A DNA stretch of 64,000 nucleotides from Arminella tubonensis (GTDB lineage: Bacteria; Pseudomonadota; Alphaproteobacteria; Rhizobiales; Rhizobiaceae), in the NCBI RefSeq assembly GCF_003240585.1, contig NZ_PCDP01000059.1, positions 62,001 through 126,000 on the forward strand, read 5' to 3'. How positions within the stretch are numbered: the first letter of the stretch is position 1; each line of letters starts with the position of its first letter. The notes beneath the pieces were generated by a model, which saw nothing but the letters and a program-made list of their open reading frames with translations, searched no databases and was not told the DNA's origin. This document shows, one piece after another, positions 7,998 to 17,439 of this stretch. The translations under genes were made by a program, and so were the position numbers.

Positions 7998-8987
7998 TCA
8001 GGCTTCCAGCACAATATTGGCGGCACTTTCCTTCAGCTCGACACCGAAGGCGCGCTGGTAATGCTCGGCGACCAGAGGCCGCTCCAGCTCGTCGCACTTG
8101 TTGAGGAAGGTGACGCGGAACGCAAAGGCGACATCGCCGAAAATCTCTGCATTTTCCGCCCAGGTGATGACAGTACGCGGGCTCATGACGGTCGACAGGT
8201 CGCCGTTCATGAAGGCGGCGCGCGTAAGGTCGGCAACACGCACCATCTTCGATACCGTCTCGCGGCCAGCCGTGGTGCGGAAGGACTTCACCTTCGCCAA
8301 CACGATATTCACTTCGTTCTCATGTGGCAGATAGTTCAGCGTGGTAACGATAGACCAGCGGTCCATCTGTGCCTGGTTGATCTGCTGCGTGCCGTGATAA
8401 AGCCCGGTCGTATCGCCAAGCCCGATCGTGTTGGCGGTCGCAAACAGGCGGAAAGCCGGATGCGGACGAATGACCCGGCTCTGGTCGAGCAGCGTCAGGC
8501 GGCCGGAGGATTCCAGCACGCGCTGGATAACGAACATCACGTCAGGCCGGCCGGCGTCATACTCGTCGAACACCAGCGCGACATTGTGCTGATAGGCCCA
8601 GGGAAGAATGCCGTCCTTGAATTCGGTGATCTGCATTCCGTCCTTGACGACGATCGCATCCTTGCCGACGAGGTCGATACGGCTGACATGGCTGTCGAGG
8701 TTGATACGCACGCATGGCCAGTTCAGGCGGGCAGCGACCTGCTCGATATGCGATGATTTGCCGGTGCCGTGATAGCCGGAGATCATGACGCGGCGGTTGT
8801 GGGCAAAACCGGCGACGATCGCGAGCGTGGTATCACGGTCGAAAAGGTAATCCGAATCGAAATCCGGGACATAAGCGTCGCCCTTGCTGTAGGCAGGAAC
8901 GCGAATGTCGGAATCGATGCCAAAAGCTTCCCGGACGGAAACGGTTGTGTCCGGCAATTCGGAATAATCAAGATCAATCTTACTCAT
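7998..8987 (-). CDS. cobS: cobaltochelatase subunit CobS (AAA+ ATPase)
   Basis: A 329-residue MoxR-type AAA+ ATPase of the CobNST cobalt chelatase. Walker A GYHGTGKSS is at residues 71-79 and Walker B VALVFDEYD near 141-149, with the sensor-like segment FRLFATANT downstream. The start MSKIDLDYSELP at 8987 was chosen over an in-frame ATG nine codons upstream because GGAGA stands six bases before it and homologues begin this way. First gene of cobS-cobT. cobN is not in the window. Confidence 0.96.
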   Translation of the reverse strand: MSKIDLDYSELPDTTVSVREAFGIDSDIRVPAYSKGDAYVPDFDSDYLFDRDTTLAIVAGFAHNRRVMISGYHGTGKSSHIEQVAARLNWPCVRINLDSHVSRIDLVGKDAIVVKDGMQITEFKDGILPWAYQHNVALVFDEYDAGRPDVMFVIQRVLESSGRLTLLDQSRVIRPHPAFRLFATANTIGLGDTTGLYHGTQQINQAQMDRWSIVTTLNYLPHENEVNIVLAKVKSFRTTAGRETVSKMVRVADLTRAAFMNGDLSTVMSPRTVITWAENAEIFGDVAFAFRVTFLNKCDELERPLVAEHYQRAFGVELKESAANIVLEA

Positions 8988-9302
8988 CGTGTCTCCAAGG
9001 CGGGTGATCCTCACCCGACCGCATTGTCATGTCCATTTCGCGACCGTATCGCGACGGGAGGGCAACCACCCGTCCAGATACGTCAGGACGTCGGCGATTC
9101 TTCTCCGGGACTGAAGCAAAACCTCGATGCGACCGATGGTGCGCCTGCGAGCATTCTAGACAAAGTCCCGGACAAGAAACGTCGCGTCCGGAAGGTCGGC
9201 GCTGGATCCAAGAGACAAATGCGCAAGCTGACACCTTGGTCGCCCAGCAATCCCGGCCGATCCGGACCATACCTTATCCAAATCCGAACTCAAGGAGACC
9301 GA
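8988..9302. other. intergenic region upstream of cobS
   Basis: 315 bases between cobS and the stop of the J-domain gene. Short open frames exist on both strands but none has a ribosome binding site or a recognisable protein. I see no cobalamin riboswitch core. It presumably holds the cobS promoter. Confidence 0.5.
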
Positions 9303-9920
9303 CTAACAAAAACCGTTCTGCTTCAACAATTGATAGGCCTGCACCACCTCGCGAAACCGTTCCTCCGAACCGCGGTCGCCACCGTTTGCGTCGGGATGAT
9401 GCTTCTTGACCAGCTCCTTGTAGCGGCTTTTTATCTCTTTTGGGGTCGCATTGGCAGCCAAGGACATGGTTCCGAAGGCTTTGGCCTCCAGTGATTTGAG
9501 TTTGGGAGCCTGCGTCTCGAAGCGCGGCCCTTTGCCGCGTCCCTCGGCAACGAACCCGAACGGATCGCGAAAACGAGAGCTGGCCCCGGAGCGAATATCG
9601 GAGTGCAGCGGGCTGTTCCGCGCCGCCTTGTTGACACCCACGGTCCATGTAGGACGATGGCCGGTGATCGCTTCCTTCTGATATCGCGCGATTTCGTTGT
9701 CGGAGAGGCCGGAGAAATAGTTGTAGCCCTTGTTGTATTCCTTGACGTGTTCGAAACAGAACAAGAAGAACTGACCTTCGGCATTGCGTCCGACCGGAGC
9801 ACGATGCACGCCCTGCTTTTCGCAGCCGTCCCATTGGCAGGTCGGATCCGCAGGCTCGGGTTCCGGCGGCCGCCGGCGCCGGGTACGAATGCCATCGAAG
9901 AATTTTGAATCAAGTCCCAT
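9303..9920 (-). CDS. DnaJ-type J-domain protein
   Basis: A 205-residue protein starting MGLDSKFFDGIRTRRR. The N-terminal part has a small Cys/His-containing region (CQWDGCEKQGVHRAP, then FLFCFEHVKEYNKGYNYF). A single J domain is at the C-terminus (LAANATPKEIKSRYKELVKK, then HHPDANGGDRGSEERF) with the HPD motif that stimulates Hsp70 ATPase. There is no Gly/Phe or zinc-finger region as in full DnaJ, so this is a class III co-chaperone. The upstream ATG at 9956 is less likely because the extension is not protein-like. It is divergent from bolA, an arrangement common in Rhizobiaceae. Confidence 0.88.
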   Translation of the reverse strand: MGLDSKFFDGIRTRRRRPPEPEPADPTCQWDGCEKQGVHRAPVGRNAEGQFFLFCFEHVKEYNKGYNYFSGLSDNEIARYQKEAITGHRPTWTVGVNKAARNSPLHSDIRSGASSRFRDPFGFVAEGRGKGPRFETQAPKLKSLEAKAFGTMSLAANATPKEIKSRYKELVKKHHPDANGGDRGSEERFREVVQAYQLLKQNGFC

Positions 9921-10028
9921 GCCGCTAATTATGGGGCTGGCGGACCCCGACAACAAGAATTGACAAACGAGAATGTTGCAGGCTTTGTGATCCGTTTCTC
10001 ATCAACAAGACGTCGACGGGAACTGAAA

Positions 10029-10310
10029 ATGTCGGTTCAATCAAGCATAGAAGAAAAACTGGTGCAGGCCTTCGCGCCGGAACGGCTCATGGTCATCAAT
10101 GAGAGCCAGCAGCACGCCGGCCATCATCCCGACATTACCGGCGCCGGCGAAACCCATATGCGCGTCAGGATCGTCTCGGAAAAATTCGCGGGAATGCCTC
10201 GGCTTGCAAGACACCGCGCGATCACCGAACTGCTGAAGCCCGAACTGGATGCAGGCTTGCATGCGCTGGCCATCGAACCTGCAGCACCAGGGGAAGCTGT
10301 TCGCTGGTAG
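10029..10310 (+). CDS. bolA: BolA family protein
   Basis: A 93-residue BolA protein: VQSSIEEKLVQAFAPERLMV, then a conserved His-containing loop (ESQQHAGHHPDITGAGETHM) and the helix-turn-like segment RLARHRAITELLKPEL. BolA proteins partner with monothiol glutaredoxins in Fe-S and iron regulation or act in stress morphology. The internal ATG at 10029 is preferred over 9960 because the N-terminal extension is Arg-rich and not conserved in type. It converges on the CorC gene with a three-base gap. Confidence 0.93.
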   Translation: MSVQSSIEEKLVQAFAPERLMVINESQQHAGHHPDITGAGETHMRVRIVSEKFAGMPRLARHRAITELLKPELDAGLHALAIEPAAPGEAVRW

Positions 10311-10313
10311 ACC

Positions 10314-11624
10314 TTACTCCGGCTTGCTGTCTTCCGACTCCGCGGGGCGAATGCGCAATTTGGTGATACGGTTCTTCTCGCGCTTCAGGACGATGAAGCG
10401 CTTGCCGTAGAAAGTGAAGGCCTGCCGCTCTTCCGGGATCGTCATCGATTCGTGGATGACAAGCCCTGCGATCGTAGTTGCCTCCTCGTCCGGCAGGTCC
10501 CAGTCCAGTGCCCGGTTCAAGTCGCGAATGGGCACGACGCCGTCGACAACGATCGATCCGTCCGCTTCCTGGCGCACGCCCTGGATATCGAGATCGTGCT
10601 CGTCGGCGATGTCGCCGACGATCTCCTCCAGAATATCCTCCAGCGTCACGATGCCTTGCACCTCGCCATATTCGTCGACCACGACGGCGAAATGCTGCTT
10701 GCGCCGCAGGAAGGCATTGAGCTGGTCTTCGAGATTGGTGCTGTCAGGCACGAACCAGGGCTTTTGCGCGATCTTGACGATGTCCAGATTTTCCGGCTCC
10801 ACGTTTGGCTCGGCAAGCGCCCTCAGCAGATCTTTCGCGTGGACGACGCCGATGATGTTATCGATCGTCCCACGCCAGAGCGGCATCCGGGTATAGGGGC
10901 TCTCCAACATATTGCGCACCACGACCTCTGGCTGGTCGTCTGCATTGATCGCCCGCATTGACGTTCGATGAACCATGATATCTGAAAGCTCGAGTTCGCC
11001 GAGATCGAGCACGCCGCCGAGGCGATCCCGATCAGCCTTGACGACGGAGCCTTCGCGATGGAGAAAATCGACCGCGCCACGCAGTTCGTCATGCGCCGAT
11101 AGCATCGGCACTTCCTTCGAAAGATTAATGCCGAAAAGTCCGAGGATGCGGCGCACGATGGCGTTGACGAAGCTCGAAAGCGGACCGACGACAGCGACAA
11201 AAGCCCTAACCCACGGCGCGACATTGAGCGCGAAGCGGTCCGGCGCCGAAATGGCCCAGCTTTTCGGCAGCACTTCTGCGAAGATGACCAGGATGACTGT
11301 CATCGCCAGCGTCGCCAGCGCCACGCCAGAGCTGCCGAACAGGCCGAGGAACAGGCTGGTCGCGATCGACGATGACAGGATGTTGGCAAGATTGTTGCCG
11401 ATCAGCAGCGCGCCGATCAGCCGGTCGCGACGCTCGATCAGGCCGCGTACAATACCGGCCCGCTCTTCACCATTGGCTTCGAGCGTGTGCATTCGGCTTC
11501 GCGAAGCTGCCGTGAGTGCGGTTTCCGAGCCCGAAAAAAAGGCCGAGAACAGGACCAGCGCCGCGATGGAAAGAATTTGCGGCCAGTATGCAACCAAGGT
11601 GGCGAGCGTGCCTTCAAACGTCAT
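10314..11624 (-). CDS. HlyC/CorC family (CNNM-CBS) membrane protein
   Basis: A 436-residue protein: an N-terminal CNNM/DUF21 transmembrane domain (about 1-190, with FFSGSETALTAASRSRMHTL and LLIGNNLANILSSS), a CBS pair (about 210-340, including HFAVVVDEYGEVQGIVTLED then ILEEIVGDI) and a C-terminal CorC_HlyC domain. The family is implicated in magnesium/cobalt efflux or tolerance; the hemolysin name is historical. The start overlaps the aroB stop by four bases (ATGA), so it is the last gene of aroK-aroB-corC. Confidence 0.93.
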   Translation of the reverse strand: MTFEGTLATLVAYWPQILSIAALVLFSAFFSGSETALTAASRSRMHTLEANGEERAGIVRGLIERRDRLIGALLIGNNLANILSSSIATSLFLGLFGSSGVALATLAMTVILVIFAEVLPKSWAISAPDRFALNVAPWVRAFVAVVGPLSSFVNAIVRRILGLFGINLSKEVPMLSAHDELRGAVDFLHREGSVVKADRDRLGGVLDLGELELSDIMVHRTSMRAINADDQPEVVVRNMLESPYTRMPLWRGTIDNIIGVVHAKDLLRALAEPNVEPENLDIVKIAQKPWFVPDSTNLEDQLNAFLRRKQHFAVVVDEYGEVQGIVTLEDILEEIVGDIADEHDLDIQGVRQEADGSIVVDGVVPIRDLNRALDWDLPDEEATTIAGLVIHESMTIPEERQAFTFYGKRFIVLKREKNRITKLRIRPAESEDSKPE

Positions 11625-12754
11625 CGCGGATGCTTTTCCTTGAGGAAGCTCAGGACTTCGGAAGATGGGACATCATCTGCCACGAAGGATTGGGCGATGC
11701 CATGGGTGAGGATGAAGGTGAGCTTGCCGCCCTTGACCTTCTTGTCCTGGCCGATCGCGTCCATCAGCACTTCGGCAGGCGGCAGATCGCCCGGAATATC
11801 GTCCATTCGCGTCGGCAGGCCCACCGTCTTCAGATGCGCCTCCACCCGCTTCGCATCATCGGGGCTTGCAAGGTTGAGCCGAGCGGAAAATTCGTGTGCC
11901 AGCACCATGCCGATCGCAACACCTTCGCCATGAACCAGCCGGCGGCTGTCATAGGCCGTGGCCGCCTCGAGTGCGTGACCGAAGGTATGACCGAGATTGA
12001 GGAGTGCCCGTGGCCCGTTTTCGCGTTCGTCGGCAACGACGACATCCGATTTCGCCTGGCAACTGGTAGCGATCGCTTCGGCGCGTTCCACCCCACCTGC
12101 AAAGACCTGTCTCCAGTTGGCCTCGAGCCAGGCAAAGAAATCCGGCTTGTCAATCAATCCATATTTCGCCACCTCGGCATAGCCGGCGCGGAATTCCCGG
12201 TCGCTCAGCGTGTTGAGCACATCGGTATCCGCGAGAACCAGGTCGGGCTGATGAAACACGCCGACGAGGTTCTTGCCGTGCCGGGTATTGATCCCCGTCT
12301 TGCCGCCGACGGAGGAATCCACCTGGCTCAGCAGCGAGGTCGGCACCTGAACAAACCGCAGGCCGCGCCGCACGATCCCGGCCGCAAAGCCCGAGAGATC
12401 GCCGATGACGCCGCCGCCAAGGGCGATCACCGCATCATTTCGCTCAATCCTGGCTTCAAGCACCGCATCGCAGACCGTCATCAGATGTTCGAAGCTCTTT
12501 GTCTTCTCGCCAGCCGGCAGAACCAGGCTTGCGGACACGATGCCGGCTGCCTCAAGGCTGGCGACGAGCGCGTCCAGATAGAGCGGCGCAACATTCTCGT
12601 CGGTGACGATTGCGGCTTTCCGACCCTTCAGCCGCGCGGCGATCTCATGCCCTGCCCGTTCGATCAGGCCGGAGCCTATCAGGATATCGTAGGCCCGCTC
12701 GCCGAGGGGCACATGCACGAGGCGTGCGGCCGGAGCGGAAACGATCGCATTCAT
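11621..12754 (-). CDS. aroB: 3-dehydroquinate synthase
   Basis: A 377-residue NAD-dependent enzyme converting DAHP to 3-dehydroquinate, second step of the shikimate pathway. Nucleotide-binding segment ALGGGVIGDLSGFAAG, followed by RGLRFVQVPTSLLSQVDSSV and GGKTGINTRHGKNLVGVFHQ, plus the metal-binding NLGHTFGHALE and GEGVAIGM segments. It overlaps aroK upstream and CorC downstream by four bases each, a tightly coupled operon. Confidence 0.97.
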   Translation of the reverse strand: MNAIVSAPAARLVHVPLGERAYDILIGSGLIERAGHEIAARLKGRKAAIVTDENVAPLYLDALVASLEAAGIVSASLVLPAGEKTKSFEHLMTVCDAVLEARIERNDAVIALGGGVIGDLSGFAAGIVRRGLRFVQVPTSLLSQVDSSVGGKTGINTRHGKNLVGVFHQPDLVLADTDVLNTLSDREFRAGYAEVAKYGLIDKPDFFAWLEANWRQVFAGGVERAEAIATSCQAKSDVVVADERENGPRALLNLGHTFGHALEAATAYDSRRLVHGEGVAIGMVLAHEFSARLNLASPDDAKRVEAHLKTVGLPTRMDDIPGDLPPAEVLMDAIGQDKKVKGGKLTFILTHGIAQSFVADDVPSSEVLSFLKEKHPR

Positions 12755-13353
12755 GGACCTTTACTCTCTTTCAATGCATCGATGACGGCGAGAAGGACTT
12801 CCTTCGCCATCGTCTCCTTGTTCACGTCGTGGGAGATCACGGTAAGATCGGCTTCGCCGTAGATCGGATAGCGGGCATTCATCAGGTTTTCGAGCGTCTG
12901 CTTCGGATTCTCCGTCTTGAGCAATGGGCGCGTATCGCGTTTGTTGACCCGCTCCCACAAGACGTCGAGGTCCGCCTTCAACCAGACGGAAAAACCGCCG
13001 CGCTTGATATGCCGACGCGTACGATCATTGACAAAGGCGCCACCGCCGGTAGATACCACGCGCGGCCCACCTTTGAGCAGACGCTTGATTACCCGGGCCT
13101 CCAGGGAACGGAACTCGTCCTCGCCATAGGCGGCGAACAGTTCCGCCACCGACATCCGCGATACCCGCTCGATTTCGGCATCCGTATCGACGAAAGGCAC
13201 TCCGAGCTGCAAGGCAACCAGTCGGCCGATCGAGGACTTTCCGGCGCCCATGAGACCGACGAGAATGAGATTTCGCGACCCAAGCGCGGCACGCGCTCTG
13301 TCTCTGAGGCTCTCTCCAAGGGTCAGGACTGTTTCACTCATCGGTCCATTCAC
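12751..13353 (-). CDS. aroK: shikimate kinase
   Basis: A 200-residue kinase phosphorylating shikimate at O3. Walker A GLMGAGKSS at 33-41; the shikimate-site motifs FVDTDAEIE and DEFRSLEARV are present, as are VSTGGGAFVN and the lid RDTRPLL. An alternative ATG four codons later (13341) gives MSETVLTLGE; the N-terminal extension before the P-loop is longer than in E. coli but usual for rhizobia. First gene of the aroK-aroB-corC operon. Confidence 0.96.
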   Translation of the reverse strand: MNGPMSETVLTLGESLRDRARAALGSRNLILVGLMGAGKSSIGRLVALQLGVPFVDTDAEIERVSRMSVAELFAAYGEDEFRSLEARVIKRLLKGGPRVVSTGGGAFVNDRTRRHIKRGGFSVWLKADLDVLWERVNKRDTRPLLKTENPKQTLENLMNARYPIYGEADLTVISHDVNKETMAKEVLLAVIDALKESKGP

Positions 13354-13500
13354 AGTTTGTTTGCAAACGGTATCGTCAAATGCACCGGGAGCGTCAAGTC
13401 GCCGCGGCGTAAACAGGACTGCAATATCCTTAGACTAAGGCTTGTTTCTACCGTTTAATGTAGCGTTGAACCTACTGATCCAACTCGAGGAGACCAATGA

Positions 13501-13668
13501 ATGCCCACCCTGTTTCGTTTCCTTGTCGTCTGCGCGGTCATCGCCGGATCGATCTATGGGGCGATGTGGGCACTCGCGACCTTCGTCGAGCCCAAGCAGC
13601 GCGACGTGACGATCCGCCTTCCGTCCGAGCGGGTCAATCCGCAGCCGACCGGCACCGTTCAGAAGTGA
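13501..13668 (+). CDS. small single-pass membrane protein, unknown
   Basis: A 55-residue frame starting MPTLFRFLVVCAVIAGSIYG. One hydrophobic helix (about residues 4-26) is followed by a short soluble tail (FVEPKQRDVTIRLPSERVNP). A GGAG-type site (CGAGGAGACC) stands about eight bases upstream. It lies between divergent aroK and xerD, 10 bases before the xerD ATG, so it is probably cotranscribed with xerD. I recall similar small proteins in this position in other rhizobia, but no function is known to me. Confidence 0.7.
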   Translation: MPTLFRFLVVCAVIAGSIYGAMWALATFVEPKQRDVTIRLPSERVNPQPTGTVQK

Positions 13669-13678
13669 CGGGAACGGA

Positions 13679-14638
13679 ATGATGAGAGATCTCGGCCGCG
13701 CCCACATGGAAGCCTTCCTCGAGATGATGAGCGCGGAACGTGGAGCCGCGGTCAACACGCTGCAATCCTACGAGCGCGATCTCGACGACCTGCACGGTTT
13801 CCTCAGCGAACGCAGCGTTCGCATGACCGAAGCGGTTTCGAGCGACCTCGGTGCCTATCTCTCCGGCCTCGCACGCCAGGGGTTCAAGGCATCCTCGCAG
13901 GCAAGGCGCCTTTCCGCCATGCGCCAGTTCTACAAGTTCCTCTACGCGGAAGGCCTGCGCACCGACGACCCGACCGGCATCCTCGACGCCCCGAAAAAGG
14001 GTCGCCCGCTCCCGAAAATCATGGCCGTCGACGAAGTGACGCGACTTCTGACCCAGGCCGAGCAGGAAGCAGCCCTCTCGGGCCCTAACCAGTTGCAACG
14101 CCTGCGGATGCTGGCGCTGCTGGAATTGCTTTATGCCACTGGCATGCGCGTCAGCGAGCTCGTCTCCCTGCCCGCCAAGGTACTGGATCAGGAGGGCCGC
14201 TTTCTGATGATCAAAGGCAAGGGCAACAAGGAGCGCCTCGTGCCTCTTTCGCATTCCGCGATTTCAGCCATCAAGGCCTATGGTCGGATGCAGGCAGCCC
14301 AACTCGCAGCCCTCAAGGAGGCGCCTCCGGAAAGCCCGTGGCTCTTCCCCTCGTCGTCGAAGGAAGGCTATCTCCCACGCCAGGTCTTCGCCCGCGATCT
14401 CAAGGATCTTGCGATCCGCGCCGGGCTGACGCCATCGCTGATATCGCCGCATGTCATGCGCCACGCCTTTGCCAGCCACCTGCTTCAAAACGGCGCCGAT
14501 CTGCGCGTCGTGCAGGAACTGCTGGGCCATTCGGACATTTCAACAACACAAATCTACACGCATGTGTTGGAAGAACGCCTTCACCAGCTGGTGCAAACGC
14601 ATCACCCCCTTGCCAAACAGGCCAAAAAACACGATTAG
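13679..14638 (+). CDS. xerD: site-specific tyrosine recombinase XerD
   Basis: A 319-residue tyrosine recombinase with a SAM-like N-terminal core-binding domain and a full catalytic set: R157 (GMRVSEL), K181 (KGKGNKERLVPL), H258 and R261 (HVMRHAFASHLL), H284 (LLGHSDIS) and Y293 (QIYTHV). XerCD resolves chromosome dimers at dif. Length, chromosomal context (next to accA) and the Xer-type motif spacing point to the housekeeping enzyme rather than a mobile-element integrase. Confidence 0.93.
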   Translation: MMRDLGRAHMEAFLEMMSAERGAAVNTLQSYERDLDDLHGFLSERSVRMTEAVSSDLGAYLSGLARQGFKASSQARRLSAMRQFYKFLYAEGLRTDDPTGILDAPKKGRPLPKIMAVDEVTRLLTQAEQEAALSGPNQLQRLRMLALLELLYATGMRVSELVSLPAKVLDQEGRFLMIKGKGNKERLVPLSHSAISAIKAYGRMQAAQLAALKEAPPESPWLFPSSSKEGYLPRQVFARDLKDLAIRAGLTPSLISPHVMRHAFASHLLQNGADLRVVQELLGHSDISTTQIYTHVLEERLHQLVQTHHPLAKQAKKHD

Positions 14639-14700
14639 GACCGGCAACAAAGGCAGGAGCGCCAAAGCCTGCCCGCGCAAAAGGATCGGAAACGCACCTC

Positions 14701-15654
14701 ATGCACAACTATCTCGATTTCGAAAAACCAATCTCGGATCTCGAGGGCAAGATTCACGAGTTGAAGAAGCTTGCGCTCGAAGACGAGAGCATCGACACGT
14801 CGGACGAAGTTGGCAGGCTGGAGGTTCGCGTTCGCGAGGCCATGCTCGATATCTATTCCAAGCTCAATGCCTGGCAGAAGACGCAGGTGGCGCGCCATCC
14901 GCAGCGCCCGCATTTCGTCGACTATTCCGCCGCCTTGTTCGAGGAATTCACGCCGCTCGCCGGCGATCGCAAATTCTCCGAGGACGCGGCAATCCAGGCG
15001 GGCCTCGCCCGTTTCCGCGGTCAGCCCGTCGCCGTCATCGGCCAGGAAAAAGGCAGCGATACCAAGACGCGGCTGAAGCACAATTTCGGCAGCGCCCGAC
15101 CCGAAGGCTATCGCAAGGCCATCCGCGTGCTTGAAATGGCCGACCGCTTCGATCTCCCCGTCATCACGCTGATCGATACCGCAGGCGCCTATCCGGGCGT
15201 CGGCGCAGAAGAGCGTGGCCAGGCCGAGGCTATCGCCCGCTCCACCGAAATGTGCCTCAATCTGAGGGTGCCGATCATATCCGTCGTCGTCGGCGAAGGC
15301 GGATCAGGCGGCGCGATCGCGATCGCAACCGGCAATCGCGTCTATATGCTCGAGCATTCGATCTATAGCGTCATTTCTCCGGAAGGGGCTGCCTCCATTC
15401 TCTGGCGCGATCCCACCCGCGCCAAGGAAGCCGCGACCAACATGAAGATCACAGCAGAGGACCTGAAGTCTCTCGGCGTCATCGACGGCATTATTCCCGA
15501 ACCATTGGGCGGCGCACATCGCGATCCCAGTAGCGTCATAGCCGCGACCGGCGACGTCATCGCCAATGCCTTAGGCGAGTTCTCCGGCCGCTCGCGCGAC
15601 CAGATCCGCAGTGATCGCCGTCAGAAATACCTCGCCATTGGTCGCAATCTCTAG
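14701..15654 (+). CDS. accA: acetyl-CoA carboxylase carboxyltransferase subunit alpha
   Basis: A 317-residue subunit that with AccD transfers the carboxyl group from biotin to acetyl-CoA to make malonyl-CoA for fatty-acid synthesis. It begins MHNYLDFEKPISDLEGKIHE and has the carboxyltransferase segments HPQRPHFVDY, FGSARPEGYRKAIRVLEMAD, DTAGAYPGVGAEERGQAEAI and VGEGGSGGAIAIATGNRVYM. The frame is open upstream to 14338, but that extension is the antisense-like frame of xerD; the ATG at 14701 matches family starts. Confidence 0.97.
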   Translation: MHNYLDFEKPISDLEGKIHELKKLALEDESIDTSDEVGRLEVRVREAMLDIYSKLNAWQKTQVARHPQRPHFVDYSAALFEEFTPLAGDRKFSEDAAIQAGLARFRGQPVAVIGQEKGSDTKTRLKHNFGSARPEGYRKAIRVLEMADRFDLPVITLIDTAGAYPGVGAEERGQAEAIARSTEMCLNLRVPIISVVVGEGGSGGAIAIATGNRVYMLEHSIYSVISPEGAASILWRDPTRAKEAATNMKITAEDLKSLGVIDGIIPEPLGGAHRDPSSVIAATGDVIANALGEFSGRSRDQIRSDRRQKYLAIGRNL

Positions 15655-15905
15655 CTGATGGTTTAAGTTCGAAAAGAGCACTTTTTCACGATCCGAGGTC
15701 GAAGCAATCGACATTGAGGCCAAACCTTGGCCACAATGATGTTATCCAAGGGCTTTGTGACAAAGAAATGCTTGCGGCCTGGCCGCGAGCACGACATAGG
15801 CTGGTAAGGAATTATTCAGTATAATTCGCCTATGATTCTGCTTCGTTCGATCAGGTCACGATGAGGGTTTCGTGGCCACGTTTCTAGTCTGTGGGCCCAG
15901 TCGCA

Positions 15906-17177
15906 ATGCGCTTCCGTCACCTTGCCTATGTAACGCTGATGGCGCTGGCCCTTGCCGGCTGCAATGACACGCTTGATTCAGCGACGTCTGTCGACCTGTC
16001 GTCGGTCAAGAACAAGGTGGAACAACCGCTTCCCGACCATATCCTGGCCGACATGTCCAAGAGGGGCATGGACCGCAATTCGCCGATCATGATCCGCATC
16101 CTCAAGGAAGAGGGCGTGATGGAGATCTGGAAGGCAAAGACCAACAATCGCTTCGACAAGATCGCTGAATACAAGATTTGCGCATGGTCGGGGCGTCTCG
16201 GCCCGAAGGTAAAAGAAGGTGACAGGCAGGCGCCGGAAGGTTTCTATAATCTCAGCCCCGCCAATCTCAACCCGAATTCCAAATACTATCTCGCTATCAA
16301 CACCGGCTTCCCGAACCGCTACGACGCAGCAAATGGCCGCAGCGGTGCAAACCTCATGATCCATGGCGCCTGCTCGTCATCAGGCTGCTATTCGATGACC
16401 GACCAGCAGGTTCTCGAAATCTATGCCTTCGCCCGCGACGCCTTCAAGGGCGGCCAGAAGTCCATCGAGCTGGAAGCGTTCCCCTTTCGCATGACGGCGG
16501 AAAACATGGTCCGCCATCGTCTCAGCCCGAATTACGATTTCTGGAAGATGCTGAAGGTCGGCTACGACAATTTCGAAGTGACCAAGCGCCCGCCGGAAGT
16601 CGAGGTCTGCGAAAAGAAATACGTCTTCAACCAGCAGTCCGACGGACCGTTCAGCCCGGCCGGAAAATGCCCTGCCATGTCCACGCCGCCGGCCCTGACC
16701 GTGGCTCTGGCCGCCTACGACAAGGACTATCAGGCCGACTACGACAGGGCGATGAAGAAATACAGCGACGTCGCCTGGTACGATCCGACCGAGGCGGAAC
16801 GCAAGGCCATCGTTGCAAAGCAACGCGCCGGCCACGATCTTGCCTATGCACCGACAGGCAGCGCCCTTGCCGCCGGCAAGATGATGAAGGTCACGGAACT
16901 CGAGACGCTGATGGCGCGGCAATCGAACCTGCCGACGACGTCGCCGACCGCGATGGCGGGCATGACCGGCAGCATCCGCACGACGACAGGCAACATCGGC
17001 GCGCAGACGGCAGGTCCTGCTGCGGGCGACGCGCCGACGCTGGCCGCGGCCGCAATCCCAGCAAACGTGCCCGTGCCGACGGAAAATCCGCTTGCCTACG
17101 CGCAGGCGCCTGTTGAAACCGCGCAGAACCTGCCCCCGAAGAAGCCGCCATTCTGGAAATTCTGGGCCAAGGAATAA
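15906..17177 (+). CDS. L,D-transpeptidase family lipoprotein
   Basis: A 423-residue protein with lipoprotein signal MRFRHLAYVTLMALALAGC (lipobox Cys19). The catalytic YkuD-type domain has the His-Cys pair in MIHGACSSSGCYSMTD (H153, C161). The C-terminal region is long, Ala/Thr/Pro-rich and low in complexity, ending PPFWKFWAKE. L,D-transpeptidases make 3-3 peptidoglycan cross-links, the dominant type in Rhizobiales, or attach proteins to murein. A GTG at 15891 is an alternative start five codons upstream. The TAA overlaps the ATG of the TusA-like gene by one base. Confidence 0.88.
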   Translation: MRFRHLAYVTLMALALAGCNDTLDSATSVDLSSVKNKVEQPLPDHILADMSKRGMDRNSPIMIRILKEEGVMEIWKAKTNNRFDKIAEYKICAWSGRLGPKVKEGDRQAPEGFYNLSPANLNPNSKYYLAINTGFPNRYDAANGRSGANLMIHGACSSSGCYSMTDQQVLEIYAFARDAFKGGQKSIELEAFPFRMTAENMVRHRLSPNYDFWKMLKVGYDNFEVTKRPPEVEVCEKKYVFNQQSDGPFSPAGKCPAMSTPPALTVALAAYDKDYQADYDRAMKKYSDVAWYDPTEAERKAIVAKQRAGHDLAYAPTGSALAAGKMMKVTELETLMARQSNLPTTSPTAMAGMTGSIRTTTGNIGAQTAGPAAGDAPTLAAAAIPANVPVPTENPLAYAQAPVETAQNLPPKKPPFWKFWAKE

Positions 17178-17410
17178 TGGCCCGGCTTGACGCTGAAGTC
17201 TTCGACTTGCGAGGACTGAAATGTCCCCTCCCCGTTCTCAAGACTAAAAAACGCCTCGCGTCGCTGCAGAAGGGCGAAACGCTGACTGTAGAGACCAGCG
17301 ATCCGCTCGCGGTGATCGACATTCCGCATTTGTGTCGGGAAGACCAGCACGAATTGCTTGAGAGCGCGAAAACCGAAACCGGTCACCGCTTCATAATCCG
17401 CAAAGGCTGA
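17177..17410 (+). CDS. TusA/SirA family sulfurtransferase-like protein
   Basis: A 77-residue protein with the TusA signature DLRGLKCPLPVLKTKKRL (Cys16 in CPxP) and the conserved VETSDPLAVIDIPHLCRE. TusA relays sulfur as persulfide in tRNA 2-thiolation and other thio-cofactor routes. Single-domain TusA-like proteins outside the tus pathway have varied roles, so the specific partner is open. Its start overlaps the stop of the L,D-transpeptidase gene. Confidence 0.88.
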   Translation: MARLDAEVFDLRGLKCPLPVLKTKKRLASLQKGETLTVETSDPLAVIDIPHLCREDQHELLESAKTETGHRFIIRKG

Positions 17411-17439
17411 TCGCGGTCAGAGACGCATCCCGGGCTGCG

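Noticed and set aside
13679..14638. Tyrosine recombinase as sign of a mobile element
   Set aside because: It has XerD length and motifs and lies next to accA in a core-gene run; no attachment repeats or cargo genes surround it.
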